This document shows, one piece after another, positions 24,006 through 32,428 of a stretch of DNA of 54,748 nt. Where the stretch lies: assembly GCA_936920195.1 (NCBI GenBank), contig CAKZHE010000063.1:1-54748 (forward strand), given 5' to 3'. Below the pieces are notes generated by a model that had not been told where the DNA came from, searched no databases, and was given only the letters and a program-made list of their open reading frames with translations. How positions within the stretch are numbered: the first letter of the stretch is position 1; each line of letters begins with the position of its first letter. The stretch is from an uncultured cyanobacterium (GTDB lineage: Bacteria > Cyanobacteriota > Cyanobacteriia > Cyanobacteriales > FACHB-T130). Position numbers and translations under genes: made by a program.

Positions 24006-24094
24006 AGGACTTCCGCAACACCTCTATTAGTAGGGTGTGTTAGCGCAGCGTAACGCACCATCAACGGTATATCTGGAGTGGCTGCGTAAGTCCT
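24006..24094. mobile_element. 89-bp MITE-like element, full copy
   Basis: Terminal inverted repeats AGGACTTCCGCA (one mismatch) and TGCGTAAGTCCT bound the shared core TAGTAGGGTGTGTTAGCG / AACGCACCATCAACG. Exactly the same length as the copy at 26379-26467, in the opposite orientation. It lies in the gap between the ECF sigma gene and ptuA; no transposase is encoded. Confidence 0.8.
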
Positions 24095-24178
24095 GTTAAT
24101 TAGGGCTGTACCTGGGAGTTCCCTGGACAAGTCCGCTGTAGCTGAGATCTGGCTAGAAAATTAGATGCTTGACAACTT

Positions 24179-25558
24179 ATGACTGAACCCCAAATAGAAA
24201 TAGAACTACCAAAACAGCTGGAACCCAATCGGGAGTTCTCTCCAGCTTACTTTTGGTCTCTTGAATTGACAAATGTTCTGTGCTTCAAGACTTGTCAGAA
24301 GCTTAACCTATCTGACTATAATGGATTTCCCGCACAATGGACGGTCATCCTTGGAGACAATGGTGTTGGCAAGACAACTCTATTGCGTTGCCTAGCAGGT
24401 ATGGAGCCGGAGCCTATTCGTATTTGGTCTCAGTCTAAAAAAGTTGCGGCTCCTCGGCTGGTTGGAGTACACAATGATATTTCTTGGGAGGAAATACTAA
24501 TGCTCCGTCGTAGAGGAGCAAGCATTACGGCAGAATTTGGATATGGCTCTCCTTTAAGTAGTTGGAAAGATTTTTCTTCTAGTAAGGGTGTAAAACAACC
24601 AAAAATAGAAAAAGCATCTCTGAAATTGATTCATGGATCAAATATTTCTATAGAAATTGAAGACTACTTATTCGGTCTTAAATGCTATGGCTATGGGGCT
24701 ACTCGAAAGATGGGAAAAACTTCTTTATCAGAAGGTTTTTCATCTGATAATACTTCAAGTTTATTTTCCGATGATGCCGAACTAATTAATGCAGAAGAAT
24801 GGTTCCTCCAAGCTGACTATGCAGCAGCGCGATCTGATTCTAAAACTAACCGATTTGAACAACGACTGAAGCTGATCAAAGAAACATTAAAGAAAATTCT
24901 CCCTGATATTGAAGATATTCGCATCGCACCTGCCAACGAAACGAGATCTCGTCCTATAGCTGAATTTTTAACCCCTTATGGCTGGGTATCTTTATCAAGC
25001 CTAGGCTTAGGATATAGAACTGTCATTGCTTGGATAGTAGATTTAGCCGCGAGAATGGTAGAACGCTATCCATCAAGTCCAGATCCCCTGGCTGAACCTG
25101 CTGTTGTCCTAGTAGATGAAATCGATCTCCATCTCCATCCCAAATGGCAACGTATTATTATGAGCTTTTTGACAGAAAGATTTCCGAATACACAATTTAT
25201 TGTCACCGCTCATAGTCCGCTAGTTGTTCAATCTGCCAGAAATGCCAACTTAGTGCTTCTGCGTCGAGAAGGAGATGAAGTAATTATCGACAATCATCCC
25301 GAAGTAATCGATAACTGGCGAGTTGAACAAATCCTTACCAGTGTTTTTGAGCTACCAACATCTCACCCAGTAGATATAGAACCCTTCATTCAAAGAAGAA
25401 GAGAAATTTTGGCAAAACCTTCCTTAACTAAAGAAGATGAACAAGAGCTAAAGGAACTTGAGGTAAAAATAGGCGTTTTGCCGACTGCCGAGACAATTGA
25501 AGATATCCGAGCAATGGATATTATTCGTAAAGCTGCCAAACTTTTGGAAAATAAATAA
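24179..25558 (+). CDS. ptuA: Septu-like AAA ATPase (PtuA-like)
   Basis: A 459-residue ABC/SMC-type ATPase. Walker A GDNGVGKT at 59-66; an ABC-like signature region around LSSLGLGYRT; Walker B VVLVDEIDLHLHPKWQR; H-loop QFIVTAHSPLVV. This matches the AAA_21/OLD-type ATPases of two-gene defence systems. It lies 16 bp upstream of an HNH nuclease gene with the PtuB zinc-HNH pattern, so together they look like a type I Septu module, which in known examples degrades DNA or arrests growth on phage infection. No reverse transcriptase or msr/msd gene is adjacent, so a retron-linked form is not supported. Confidence 0.8.
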   Translation: MTEPQIEIELPKQLEPNREFSPAYFWSLELTNVLCFKTCQKLNLSDYNGFPAQWTVILGDNGVGKTTLLRCLAGMEPEPIRIWSQSKKVAAPRLVGVHNDISWEEILMLRRRGASITAEFGYGSPLSSWKDFSSSKGVKQPKIEKASLKLIHGSNISIEIEDYLFGLKCYGYGATRKMGKTSLSEGFSSDNTSSLFSDDAELINAEEWFLQADYAAARSDSKTNRFEQRLKLIKETLKKILPDIEDIRIAPANETRSRPIAEFLTPYGWVSLSSLGLGYRTVIAWIVDLAARMVERYPSSPDPLAEPAVVLVDEIDLHLHPKWQRIIMSFLTERFPNTQFIVTAHSPLVVQSARNANLVLLRREGDEVIIDNHPEVIDNWRVEQILTSVFELPTSHPVDIEPFIQRRREILAKPSLTKEDEQELKELEVKIGVLPTAETIEDIRAMDIIRKAAKLLENK

Positions 25559-25574
25559 GTCTGATTCAGTCAAA

Positions 25575-26357
25575 ATGATTCGTATTTACAAACCCAAGAC
25601 AGCACCTGCAAAGCTGGTCAACCAAGGAACGAAAAAAGCCGCATCTCATGTAGCTGATTATAATCAAAATAGGCACGAATACGAAACAGGGAAAAAACAA
25701 TTTAGTTTTTCAAGTAATATCTATGCAGATCCCACAGTCAAAGATGCGCTAATTGAGGCACAGTATGGTAAATGCTGTTTTTGCGAACGTCTAGTGGGAG
25801 GGGATGGAGATGTTGAACACTTTCGCCCCAAAAGCGGTTATTGCCAAAATAAAGGGGAACAACTACAAAAACCTGGCTATTATTGGTTAGCCTATAATTG
25901 GGATAATTTGTACCTTAGTTGTGGCTCCTGCAATCAACGTCAAAAACGCAATCTATTTCCACTTTTAGATCCTCAAAAACGCGCCCATTTGCACAATAAT
26001 GATATTTCCCAAGAAGAACCCCTGTTAGTCGATCCTGGAAAAGAAGAACCTAGCGAACATATTAGTTTTAGAGGGGAAGTAGCTTTTCCAGTACCAGAAA
26101 GTATCAAAGGAGAAGTAACTATTGAGAATTTACAGCTTAATCGCGATATATTGAATGAAGCCAGATTTAAACATCTAGACGAAATGAAAACTCTATATGA
26201 ATTTACGAAAATTGCCACATCACAACCACAAAATATTCAGTTCCAAAAACTAGCCGAGGCAGCTAAACAAAAGTTACAAAATGCCATATCAGACAAAGCT
26301 GAGTTTGCCGCTGCCACCCGCGAAGCGTTAAAAACTGAGTTCAAGTTTATTAACTAA
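25575..26357 (+). CDS. ptuB: Septu-like HNH endonuclease (PtuB-like)
   Basis: A 260-residue HNH nuclease. Zinc-binding C67-x-x-C70 (KCCFC), catalytic-type DVEHFRPK (His82), LAYNWDNLYLSC-GSCN (C116-x-x-C119 with Asn120) and KRNLFPLLDP. These are the PtuB/retron-HNH landmarks. ATG 25575 is used; the open frame further upstream overlaps ptuA and lacks a start signal. It follows ptuA by 16 bp. Repeat elements fill the 3' region, and an Rpn nuclease gene converges on it. Confidence 0.82.
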   Translation: MIRIYKPKTAPAKLVNQGTKKAASHVADYNQNRHEYETGKKQFSFSSNIYADPTVKDALIEAQYGKCCFCERLVGGDGDVEHFRPKSGYCQNKGEQLQKPGYYWLAYNWDNLYLSCGSCNQRQKRNLFPLLDPQKRAHLHNNDISQEEPLLVDPGKEEPSEHISFRGEVAFPVPESIKGEVTIENLQLNRDILNEARFKHLDEMKTLYEFTKIATSQPQNIQFQKLAEAAKQKLQNAISDKAEFAAATREALKTEFKFIN

Positions 26358-26378
26358 TTGCCTTGGTTAATAGAGATC

Positions 26379-26467
26379 AGGACTTACGCAGTTGGTCCGC
26401 ATATAGCGTTGATGGTGCGTTACGCTGCGCTAACACACCCTACTAATAAAGGTATTGCGTAAGTCCT
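26379..26467. mobile_element. 89-bp MITE-like element, full copy with perfect terminal repeats
   Basis: AGGACTTACGCA (26379-26390) and TGCGTAAGTCCT (26456-26467) are exact 12-bp terminal inverted repeats. The core GATGGTGCGTTACGCTGCGC/CACACCCTACTA is shared with four other loci in the window. It lies just after ptuB. Confidence 0.88.
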
Positions 26468-26488
26468 AGAGATCATCTAAACTGGCGT

Positions 26489-26569
26489 GTAGGTTGGGTT
26501 GAAACGATAGTGAAAACCCAACATTTATCAGCGATCTGTTGGGTTTTGCTGTCGCTCAACCCAACCTAC
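26489..26569. repeat. 81-bp inverted-repeat element (full copy)
   Basis: Ends are GTAGGTTGGGTTG and CAACCCAACCTAC (13-bp perfect inverted repeats), with a central CCAACATTTATCAGCGATCTG region. Same length as 15751-15831, in reverse orientation. The flank to about 26603 matches the flank of the half copy near 4983-5024. Confidence 0.85.
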
Positions 26570-26610
26570 AATTATTATCAAGTTACTGATTTTTCATTCC
26601 TTATGGGGCA

Positions 26611-27471
26611 TTAAATTCCAGATCGCAACTTTTGAATCTCCTCAAGACTTAATCCGGTTTTCTGACTAATGGTAGCTTCATCTAAAACATCAAGTAGCTG
26701 CTTGGCAATTTCAATTTTAGTTTCATTAACTGCCTCATTTACCGCTTGCGTAACTGCTTGTTTCACTGCTTTCTTCACTGCATTTCGCTGATCGTGAATA
26801 TAAAATTCTCGTTTTTCTAAATCGTCCAATTCTTCCCGATTCAAATTAGCTTGATTGGCAATGCCAAAAGCTTTCTGAATTTCTGGCACTTGTCCCATTA
26901 TCTCCGGTACTGCTGACAAGCTCCTGGCACTTTTGAGAAAGTAAATCCATTTATCAGTCAGGGTTTCTAATTGCTCCAGTTCTTTATGGAATTTTGGCAA
27001 CTCAACAAATACCAATTCAATATCATAAATCAAATAATCCACTAGATATTCTTTTTCTTTCAGGACAAATCGGGAAATTACCTTGTCTAAATTGGGAAAC
27101 ATTTCAAAATCGGTAATTGTCAAGGCAATGACAGGATTCAACAGAGTGTAATCTTCTCCTTTGTCAAGTTGAATTGAATAGGCTTTGGCAGCATTATACA
27201 AAATCCGCTTTTCAAATCCTTCTAAATTTAACACCTGCATTTCAATAATTACCGTTTCCCCTCCGGTAATTTTGGCTTTGACATCTAGATAAGTTTCTTT
27301 CACTCCTCGGATCTTTGGAGCCAGATAGGGATTGATAATTTCCAAATCGGTGATGGTGGAATTGCCTTCATAGAGAATTGCATTCAAAAAACTGATCAAG
27401 ATATCTTTGCTTTGTTCTGAACCAAAGATCTTTTTAAAAGCAAAGTCTGTTTTGGGGTTGATAAAAACCAT
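26611..27471 (-). CDS. Rpn-family PD-(D/E)XK nuclease / putative transposase
   Basis: A 286-residue protein. The N-terminus (INPKTDFAFKKIFGSEQSKD, LISFLNAIL) and YLDVKAKI..VIIEMQVL (D...ExQ) are the Rpn (PF12784, DUF4351-related) PD-(D/E)XK nuclease pattern. The C-terminus is a charged, low-complexity helix (AVKKAVKQAVTQAVNEAVNE). Rpn proteins in E. coli promote RecA-independent recombination and some act as phage-defence nucleases; the role here is unknown. It starts 17 bp after the uvrB stop on the same strand, so it may be read as a uvrB tail gene. Confidence 0.78.
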   Translation of the reverse strand: MVFINPKTDFAFKKIFGSEQSKDILISFLNAILYEGNSTITDLEIINPYLAPKIRGVKETYLDVKAKITGGETVIIEMQVLNLEGFEKRILYNAAKAYSIQLDKGEDYTLLNPVIALTITDFEMFPNLDKVISRFVLKEKEYLVDYLIYDIELVFVELPKFHKELEQLETLTDKWIYFLKSARSLSAVPEIMGQVPEIQKAFGIANQANLNREELDDLEKREFYIHDQRNAVKKAVKQAVTQAVNEAVNETKIEIAKQLLDVLDEATISQKTGLSLEEIQKLRSGI

Positions 27472-27488
27472 TTTCCAAACCTCAAATT

Positions 27489-29486
27489 TTAGTGATGCCC
27501 TAATAATTTGTCGCGCAATAACTTAATGCGATCGCGCAATTTTGCCGCCGCTTCAAATTCCATCTTTTTTGCCGCTTCTTTCATCTGGGCTTCTAATAAC
27601 ACAATTAAATCGGGAATATCTTCCAAGGATAATTCATCGGTATGTTCTACAATCGTTTCTAATTGCTGCGAATTTAACCGTCGGGAAGTATCTAAAAAGG
27701 CTAAAATGGCATTTTTAGACCTGCTAATAATCGATTTGGGGGTAATGTTATGAGTCCGATTGTAAGCTAGTTGAATCCCTCGGCGACGATCGGTTTCTTC
27801 AATGGCTTTAATCATGCTTTTAGTCAGATTATCGGCATAAAGAATGGCTTGACCTCGAATGTGTCGCGCCGCTCTGCCAATGGTTTGAATGAGCGATCGC
27901 TCGGCTCGCAAAAACCCTTCTTTATCCGCATCTAAAATGGCTACTAAGGAAACTTCGGGCAAATCCAAACCTTCTCTTAATAAGTTTACTCCAATTAGGA
28001 CATCAAAATTGCCCTCGCGCAAATCCTGTAAAATTTCAATTCGCTGAATCGATTGAATTTCTGAGTGCAGATATCTGACTTTCACTCCCCGTTCTTGCAA
28101 ATATTCGGTTAAATCCTCTGCCATCCGTTTAGTTAAAGTGGTAATTAACACCCTTTCTTGTTTTTGGACGCGCAGTTGAATTTCGTTCATCAAATCATCA
28201 ACTTGTCCCTCCGTCGGGCGGACAAAAACCTCTGGATCGACCACTCCCGTCGGTCGAATCACTTGTTGAACTACTCTGTCTTCGGAAATTTCAATTTCCC
28301 AATCTCCGGGGGTAGCAGAAGCAAAGATACACTGATTGACTTTTCGCCAAAATTCATCGGCTTTTAAAGGACGATTATCGGCGGCACTAGGCAAGCGAAA
28401 ACCATGATCGACTAAGACTTTTTTCCGAGCTTGATCGCCATTATACATTCCCCGAATTTGCGGCACAGTCACATGGGATTCATCAATCACCAGCAACCAA
28501 TCTTTAGGAAAATAATCAATTAAACATTCCGGCGGTTCTCCTGCCAATCTTCCTGCCAAATGCCGAGAATAATTTTCCACCCCGTTGCAAAATCCCACTT
28601 GTCGTAATAGTTCTAAATCGTAGCGCGATCGCTGTTCCAATCGTTGCGCTTCCAATAACTTCCCTTCCGCAGTCAATTCAGCTAATCTTTGATTTAGTTC
28701 CTGTTCAATATCATTACAAGCTTCTTCCAATCGGTCATCTGGGGTAACAAAGTGGCGAGCCGGATAAATATTCACCGCCGTTAAACTTTGGAGAATTTCC
28801 CCCGTCACCGGATCGACATAGCGAATCGCATCAATTTGATCGCCAAAGAATTCAATCCGAATAATCCGATCTTCGTAGGCGGGACCAATTTCTAAGACAT
28901 CGCCCCGCACTCGAAACTTACCGCGACTCATTTCGATATCATTACGACTATATTGAATAGTGGCTAAATTTCGTAGCAATTTGCGTTGATTCACTTCTTC
29001 CCCCACTCGCAGCGGAATAGAAGCCTTGAGATATTCGGCAGGAATCCCCAAACCATAAATGCAGCTAATCGAAGCCACCACAATTACATCCCGCCGTTCA
29101 AAAAGCGATCGCGTGGCGGAATGGCGCAACATATCAATTTCATCATTAATTGCTGCCGTTTTCTCGATATAAGTATCCGTCACCGGAATATAGGCTTCCG
29201 GTTGATAATAGTCGTAATAACTGATAAAATATTCCACAGCATTGTCCGGGAAAAATTCCCGCAACTCATTGCACAACTGGGCTGCCAGAGTTTTATTGTG
29301 TGCCAGCACTAAAGTAGGTTTACCGATGGTTTCAATGGTTCTAGCAATGGTGTGGGTTTTGCCCGTACCAGTTGCCCCCAACAAAGTCTGGTAGCGGTTG
29401 CCAGCCTGGAGATAAGTCACCAGTTGGGCGATGGCTTGGGGCTGATCTCCCATCGGTTCATAAGGCGCTTGCAGACGAAATGTCAT
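27489..29486 (-). CDS. uvrB: Excinuclease ABC subunit B
   Basis: Helicase-like damage-verification subunit of UvrABC nucleotide excision repair. The 665-residue length is standard. Walker [11 protein letters not shown] (Lys43), the beta-hairpin [10 protein letters not shown] near 92-101, [16 protein letters not shown], the helicase motif [20 protein letters not shown], and a C-terminal UVR domain ([20 protein letters not shown]) are all present. It sits between the two ATPase-HNH modules and is probably an older chromosomal gene in an accessory neighbourhood. Confidence 0.98.
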   Translation of the reverse strand: MTFRLQAPYEPMGDQPQAIAQLVTYLQAGNRYQTLLGATGTGKTHTIARTIETIGKPTLVLAHNKTLAAQLCNELREFFPDNAVEYFISYYDYYQPEAYIPVTDTYIEKTAAINDEIDMLRHSATRSLFERRDVIVVASISCIYGLGIPAEYLKASIPLRVGEEVNQRKLLRNLATIQYSRNDIEMSRGKFRVRGDVLEIGPAYEDRIIRIEFFGDQIDAIRYVDPVTGEILQSLTAVNIYPARHFVTPDDRLEEACNDIEQELNQRLAELTAEGKLLEAQRLEQRSRYDLELLRQVGFCNGVENYSRHLAGRLAGEPPECLIDYFPKDWLLVIDESHVTVPQIRGMYNGDQARKKVLVDHGFRLPSAADNRPLKADEFWRKVNQCIFASATPGDWEIEISEDRVVQQVIRPTGVVDPEVFVRPTEGQVDDLMNEIQLRVQKQERVLITTLTKRMAEDLTEYLQERGVKVRYLHSEIQSIQRIEILQDLREGNFDVLIGVNLLREGLDLPEVSLVAILDADKEGFLRAERSLIQTIGRAARHIRGQAILYADNLTKSMIKAIEETDRRRGIQLAYNRTHNITPKSIISRSKNAILAFLDTSRRLNSQQLETIVEHTDELSLEDIPDLIVLLEAQMKEAAKKMEFEAAAKLRDRIKLLRDKLLGHH

Positions 29487-29664
29487 CCTTTGGTTTTCTC
29501 CTGGTCAATGTTATCGGTAGTCTTTCCTATAGTACCGATGTTCTGGCCTAGTTATCGGGGAGATAAGCGATCGCAATTAATCCATATATTTTTTTTTATC
29601 GCTGTTCGTAAAGATACTTGTCGCTCTATAATGATTTCTTAAAGTAAAAAAAAGATTTGCAATT

Positions 29665-30051
29665 ATGACCACTGCCAAAAGCACTCCTAACCCCAAAAAA
29701 CCCGAAACCGAAGAATCTCCAGAATCCGCCCCCCAAGAGTCATCGGCAAAACAACCATTATCTAAAGAGTCTCCCGCCAGTTTAGCAGTACGAGACAAGA
29801 AAGCCACCACCGTTCTCGGTCGTCCCATTGGTGTCAGTACCATTACCGTAGTAGAAACCGTCAACGTCGCCGGGTTGCGCCCCATTGGTGCGAACACTTT
29901 TGAAATTTCTGAAATCGTCTCCATGATGGGAATGCGCCCCATTGGTGTCAGTTCCTTAACGAAGGCTCCCACAATTTCTGCCTCTGGTATCCGCCCTATT
30001 GCTCCCAATGAAAGTGCTGAAATCGATGTTTTGATTGGCTATTTAGATTAA
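29665..30051 (+). CDS. Protein with four exact 19-residue RPIG repeats, unknown function
   Basis: A 128-residue protein, no family recognised. Residues 1-50 are Pro/Glu/Ser/Lys-rich and look disordered. From about residue 53 there are four consecutive 19-residue units, each opening RPIG (the last RPIA) and mostly ending G-[LMI]: RPIGVSTITVVETVNVAGL, RPIGANTFEISEIVSMMGM, RPIGVSSLTKAPTISASGI, and a degenerate last unit. No gaps break the register. Alternating hydrophobic residues suggest a beta-rich repeat or solenoid-like stack. It is divergent from uvrB and lies 33 bp upstream of an MITE-like element. Confidence 0.65.
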   Translation: MTTAKSTPNPKKPETEESPESAPQESSAKQPLSKESPASLAVRDKKATTVLGRPIGVSTITVVETVNVAGLRPIGANTFEISEIVSMMGMRPIGVSSLTKAPTISASGIRPIAPNESAEIDVLIGYLD

Positions 30052-30083
30052 AATATTGCGTCGTCGGCAGTTGAAAAAAATAC

Positions 30084-30204
30084 TATAGTGCGTCTGAATC
30101 ATTTGTGGTGTAGGGGTAGCGCCCCCGTGCCTACCCCCTTAAATTGGGGCAACCACGGGGGGATTGCCCCTACGGGATTGATCAACTCATTGAGACGCAC
30201 TATA
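30084..30204. mobile_element. 121-bp MITE-like element
   Basis: Terminal repeats TATAGTGCGTCT and AGACGCACTATA (12 bp, perfect). Core contains GTAGGGGTAGCGCCCCCGTG and CAACCACGGGGGGATTGCCC, which fold on each other. A second full copy lies at 35851-35978, a core fragment at about 42674-42737, and a lone TATAGCGCGTCT at 17147-17158. It ends 32 bp before the second ATPase-HNH module. Confidence 0.85.
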
Positions 30205-30236
30205 TCCATAATTCCTGAAGTAGCTGGAATAATTCA

Positions 30237-31472
30237 ATGTTAACAGAACTTCACCTGCAAGGAGTTGGTCCTGCACCGGAATTTAATCTAGAACTCGCCA
30301 ATAAACTTAATATATTTACAGGCGATAACGGTTTAGGTAAAACTTTTTTATTAGATGTGGTCTGGTATTGTTTGACTGGAATATGGTTAGATAATCCCGC
30401 ATTGCCAGGAGCAAATGGACAGCAGCCAACCATTTCCTGTGCAGTTCTCAATCAAAATGAAATATTTCAGAGTAATTTTGATTTTAGCATCCAAAAATGG
30501 ATCTATAATTATCGGGAACTTTTTCCAAAAAGTTTAACAATTTATGTGAGAGTTGATGGTGGATTCTCGGTTTTTGGGGCATCTGACATTTTGTCTATTC
30601 ATAATCCCTCTATTCATAAATTTAGTCATTACACGCTTTGGAATGGGTTAAAAAACAATCAAAACCAAGTTTTATGCAATGGGTTGCTCCAAGATTGGGT
30701 GCAGTGGCAAAATCAATCAAATCAAGAAACTTTTCAGCTACTGTCTCGCGTAATTCGCCAACTTTCTCCCCATCCTGATGAATGGATGGAACCAGGAGAA
30801 CCCGCACGCATATCAATTGAAGATGTCCGGTATATTCCGACAATCAAAATGCCCTATGGAACTATACCAATTACCCATTGTTCAGCGGGCATGAAGCGGA
30901 TTTTAGGACTGGCTTATTTACTGGTTTGGACTTGGTACGAACACCTGGAAGTATCTAAATTGAGAAGAAAAAAACCTGTAGACCAAATTTTTTTGCTAAT
31001 TGATGAAGTGGAAGCACACCTACATCCCCAATGGCAAAGATCGATTTTACCAGCCGTTTTAGACGTGGCAGCAGCTTTGAAAGAAAAAATTAATATTCAG
31101 TCCTTTGTGACTACTCATTCTCCCCTAGTTTTGGCATCATTAGAACCCATCTTCGATCCAGATCAAGACAAATTATTCTTATTTGAGTTAGAAGGACAAG
31201 AAGTTACTCTCAACGAGTTTCCTTGGACTAAACAAGGCGATACCGTAGGCTGGTTAACCTCAGAAATATTTGGATTAAAACAAGCTCGCTCCAAAAAAGC
31301 TGAAATCGCGATTGAAGCGGCACAAACATGGATGCGAAATGAGGACATGAATGCCTTTCCTGAAAATTTGCGAACTCAGGCACAAATTCATCAAGAACTA
31401 GAAAAACTTCTCCCTGGACACGATCCCTTTTGGCCTCGTTGGATTATAACATCGGAGAAACGTCGGGGATGA
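30237..31472 (+). CDS. AAA ATPase of a second, divergent ATPase-HNH module
   Basis: A 411-residue ABC/SMC-like ATPase. Walker A GDNGLGKT at 29-36, an H-C-S-A-G-M-K-R signature-like turn, Walker B IFLLIDEVEAHLHPQWQ and H-loop SFVTTHSPLVL. It shares the PtuA layout but is shorter and clearly distinct in sequence from the ATPase at 24179-25558. Its stop overlaps the start of an HNH-like gene by 4 bp (ATGA), so the pair is translationally coupled. It resembles Septu and related ATPase-nuclease defence units, but I cannot name the subtype. Confidence 0.75.
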   Translation: MLTELHLQGVGPAPEFNLELANKLNIFTGDNGLGKTFLLDVVWYCLTGIWLDNPALPGANGQQPTISCAVLNQNEIFQSNFDFSIQKWIYNYRELFPKSLTIYVRVDGGFSVFGASDILSIHNPSIHKFSHYTLWNGLKNNQNQVLCNGLLQDWVQWQNQSNQETFQLLSRVIRQLSPHPDEWMEPGEPARISIEDVRYIPTIKMPYGTIPITHCSAGMKRILGLAYLLVWTWYEHLEVSKLRRKKPVDQIFLLIDEVEAHLHPQWQRSILPAVLDVAAALKEKINIQSFVTTHSPLVLASLEPIFDPDQDKLFLFELEGQEVTLNEFPWTKQGDTVGWLTSEIFGLKQARSKKAEIAIEAAQTWMRNEDMNAFPENLRTQAQIHQELEKLLPGHDPFWPRWIITSEKRRG

Positions 31473-32056
31473 TGCGATTTAATCTAGCTCCAGAACCAGC
31501 AGAGTTCGATCAAAAAGTGCGCCAACCAGGTAACGCTTGGTTGATTAAAAATCCAGACTCCAAAAAAAGACCGAGAGATTATTGGTCAGCTTTCAAAAGC
31601 GATTTAGCCAATGGATTTAATAATCTTTGTGGTTATTCTGTCATGTATGAACCAGTTGGCACAGTAGATCATTATTTCTGTTGCGAAAACCATCGCCATT
31701 TGACTTATGAATGGAGCAATTATCGCTATATTTCTGGTTGGCTGAATAGCAGTAAAGGGACTCTCGACAATCGAGTTCTAGATCCCTTTGAAGTGGGAGA
31801 TGATTGGTTTGAAATTATTCTTCCTTCCCTACAGTTAGTTTTAACGGATAAAGTTCCTCCAGCCGAGCGAATCAGAGCCGAATTTACTTTAAAACGCTTA
31901 CATTTGCAGAATGATGAACGAATTATGCGACAACGAGAGGAGTGGTATCAAATGTATTTAAATGGGGAAATAACTTTGGAAGGGCTTGACAAAAAAGCGC
32001 CTCTAATTGCCCGTGCAGTTAGAAAACAGCAAGAAAGTGGTTCTATTCGCTACTAG
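31469..32056 (+). CDS. Degenerate HNH-like nuclease partner of the second ATPase
   Basis: A 195-residue protein. An HNH-like block is visible: NNLCGYS (Cys54), GTVDHYF (Asp67, His68), HLTYEWSNYRYISGWLNSSKG (first twenty residues quoted in part: HLTYEWSNYRYISG), then NRVLDPFEVGDDWFEI. The order D-H, N, N-x-x-K follows PtuB, but the two C-x-x-C zinc pairs seen at 25575-26357 are missing. Start ATG 31469 overlaps the ATPase stop. Nuclease activity is inferred. Confidence 0.68.
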   Translation: MMRFNLAPEPAEFDQKVRQPGNAWLIKNPDSKKRPRDYWSAFKSDLANGFNNLCGYSVMYEPVGTVDHYFCCENHRHLTYEWSNYRYISGWLNSSKGTLDNRVLDPFEVGDDWFEIILPSLQLVLTDKVPPAERIRAEFTLKRLHLQNDERIMRQREEWYQMYLNGEITLEGLDKKAPLIARAVRKQQESGSIRY

Positions 32057-32080
32057 GCTCTGCCTAGTTATTCACTCAAT

Positions 32081-32114
32081 GTTGGGTTTCCACTGTCGTT
32101 TCAACCCAACCTAC
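32081..32114. repeat. Half copy of the 81-bp element
   Basis: GTTGGGTTTCCACTGTCGTT then CAACCCAACCTAC, matching the right half of 15751-15831. It lies just after the second ATPase-HNH module. Confidence 0.75.
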
Positions 32115-32428
32115 ATCATCTTAATCTTGAGGTGGTAGCAGCATTCTTTCTTCAATTGCTGCCCAAGTTGAGGGCGACACCCGCATCGCCTACCAGTTAA
32201 CGGTGCGTTACGCTGCCGCTAACGCACCGTTAACTGGCTAAAGAGGACTGAAATCTTTTCCCAGTCCTCTTTAGAGGACTTTGGCTGTTAGCCGGAGGTT
32301 TAAACCTCCGAGCGGGTGAACGGGAAGGCAATATTTCAGCACCTACTCATTCTTAAGGAATTGTCCCATTTATGCCATAATTTGTAACAGAGATTTTAAG
32401 ATTGGCAGATTGATATCGTCTTCGAGCC
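32115..32428. other. Intergenic region with three consecutive hairpins upstream of rubA
   Basis: Three independent perfect stems: an 18-bp stem at 32193-32210/32220-32237 (CCAGTTAACGGTGCGTTA, nine-base loop); an 11-bp stem at 32240-32250/32262-32272 (AAAGAGGACTG); and the palindrome CGGAGGTTTAAACCTCCG at 32293-32310. No credible gene is present; a minus-strand reading (MRVSPSTWAAIEERMLLPPQ) near 32124-32186 could be a gene remnant. The rubA promoter must lie in or after the third hairpin. Confidence 0.65.

Noticed and set aside
23894-24130. 78-codon minus-strand open frame upstream of the sigma gene
   Set aside because: Half of it is MITE sequence (24006-24094) and it overlaps the start of the sigma gene; no homology is evident.
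24179-26357. Retron with Septu effector
   Set aside because: No reverse transcriptase and no msr/msd-like RNA near the ATPase-HNH genes.
32124-32186. Short minus-strand reading MRVSPSTWAAIEERMLLPPQ
   Set aside because: Only about 21 codons, between repeats; possibly a gene remnant, but nothing else supports it.
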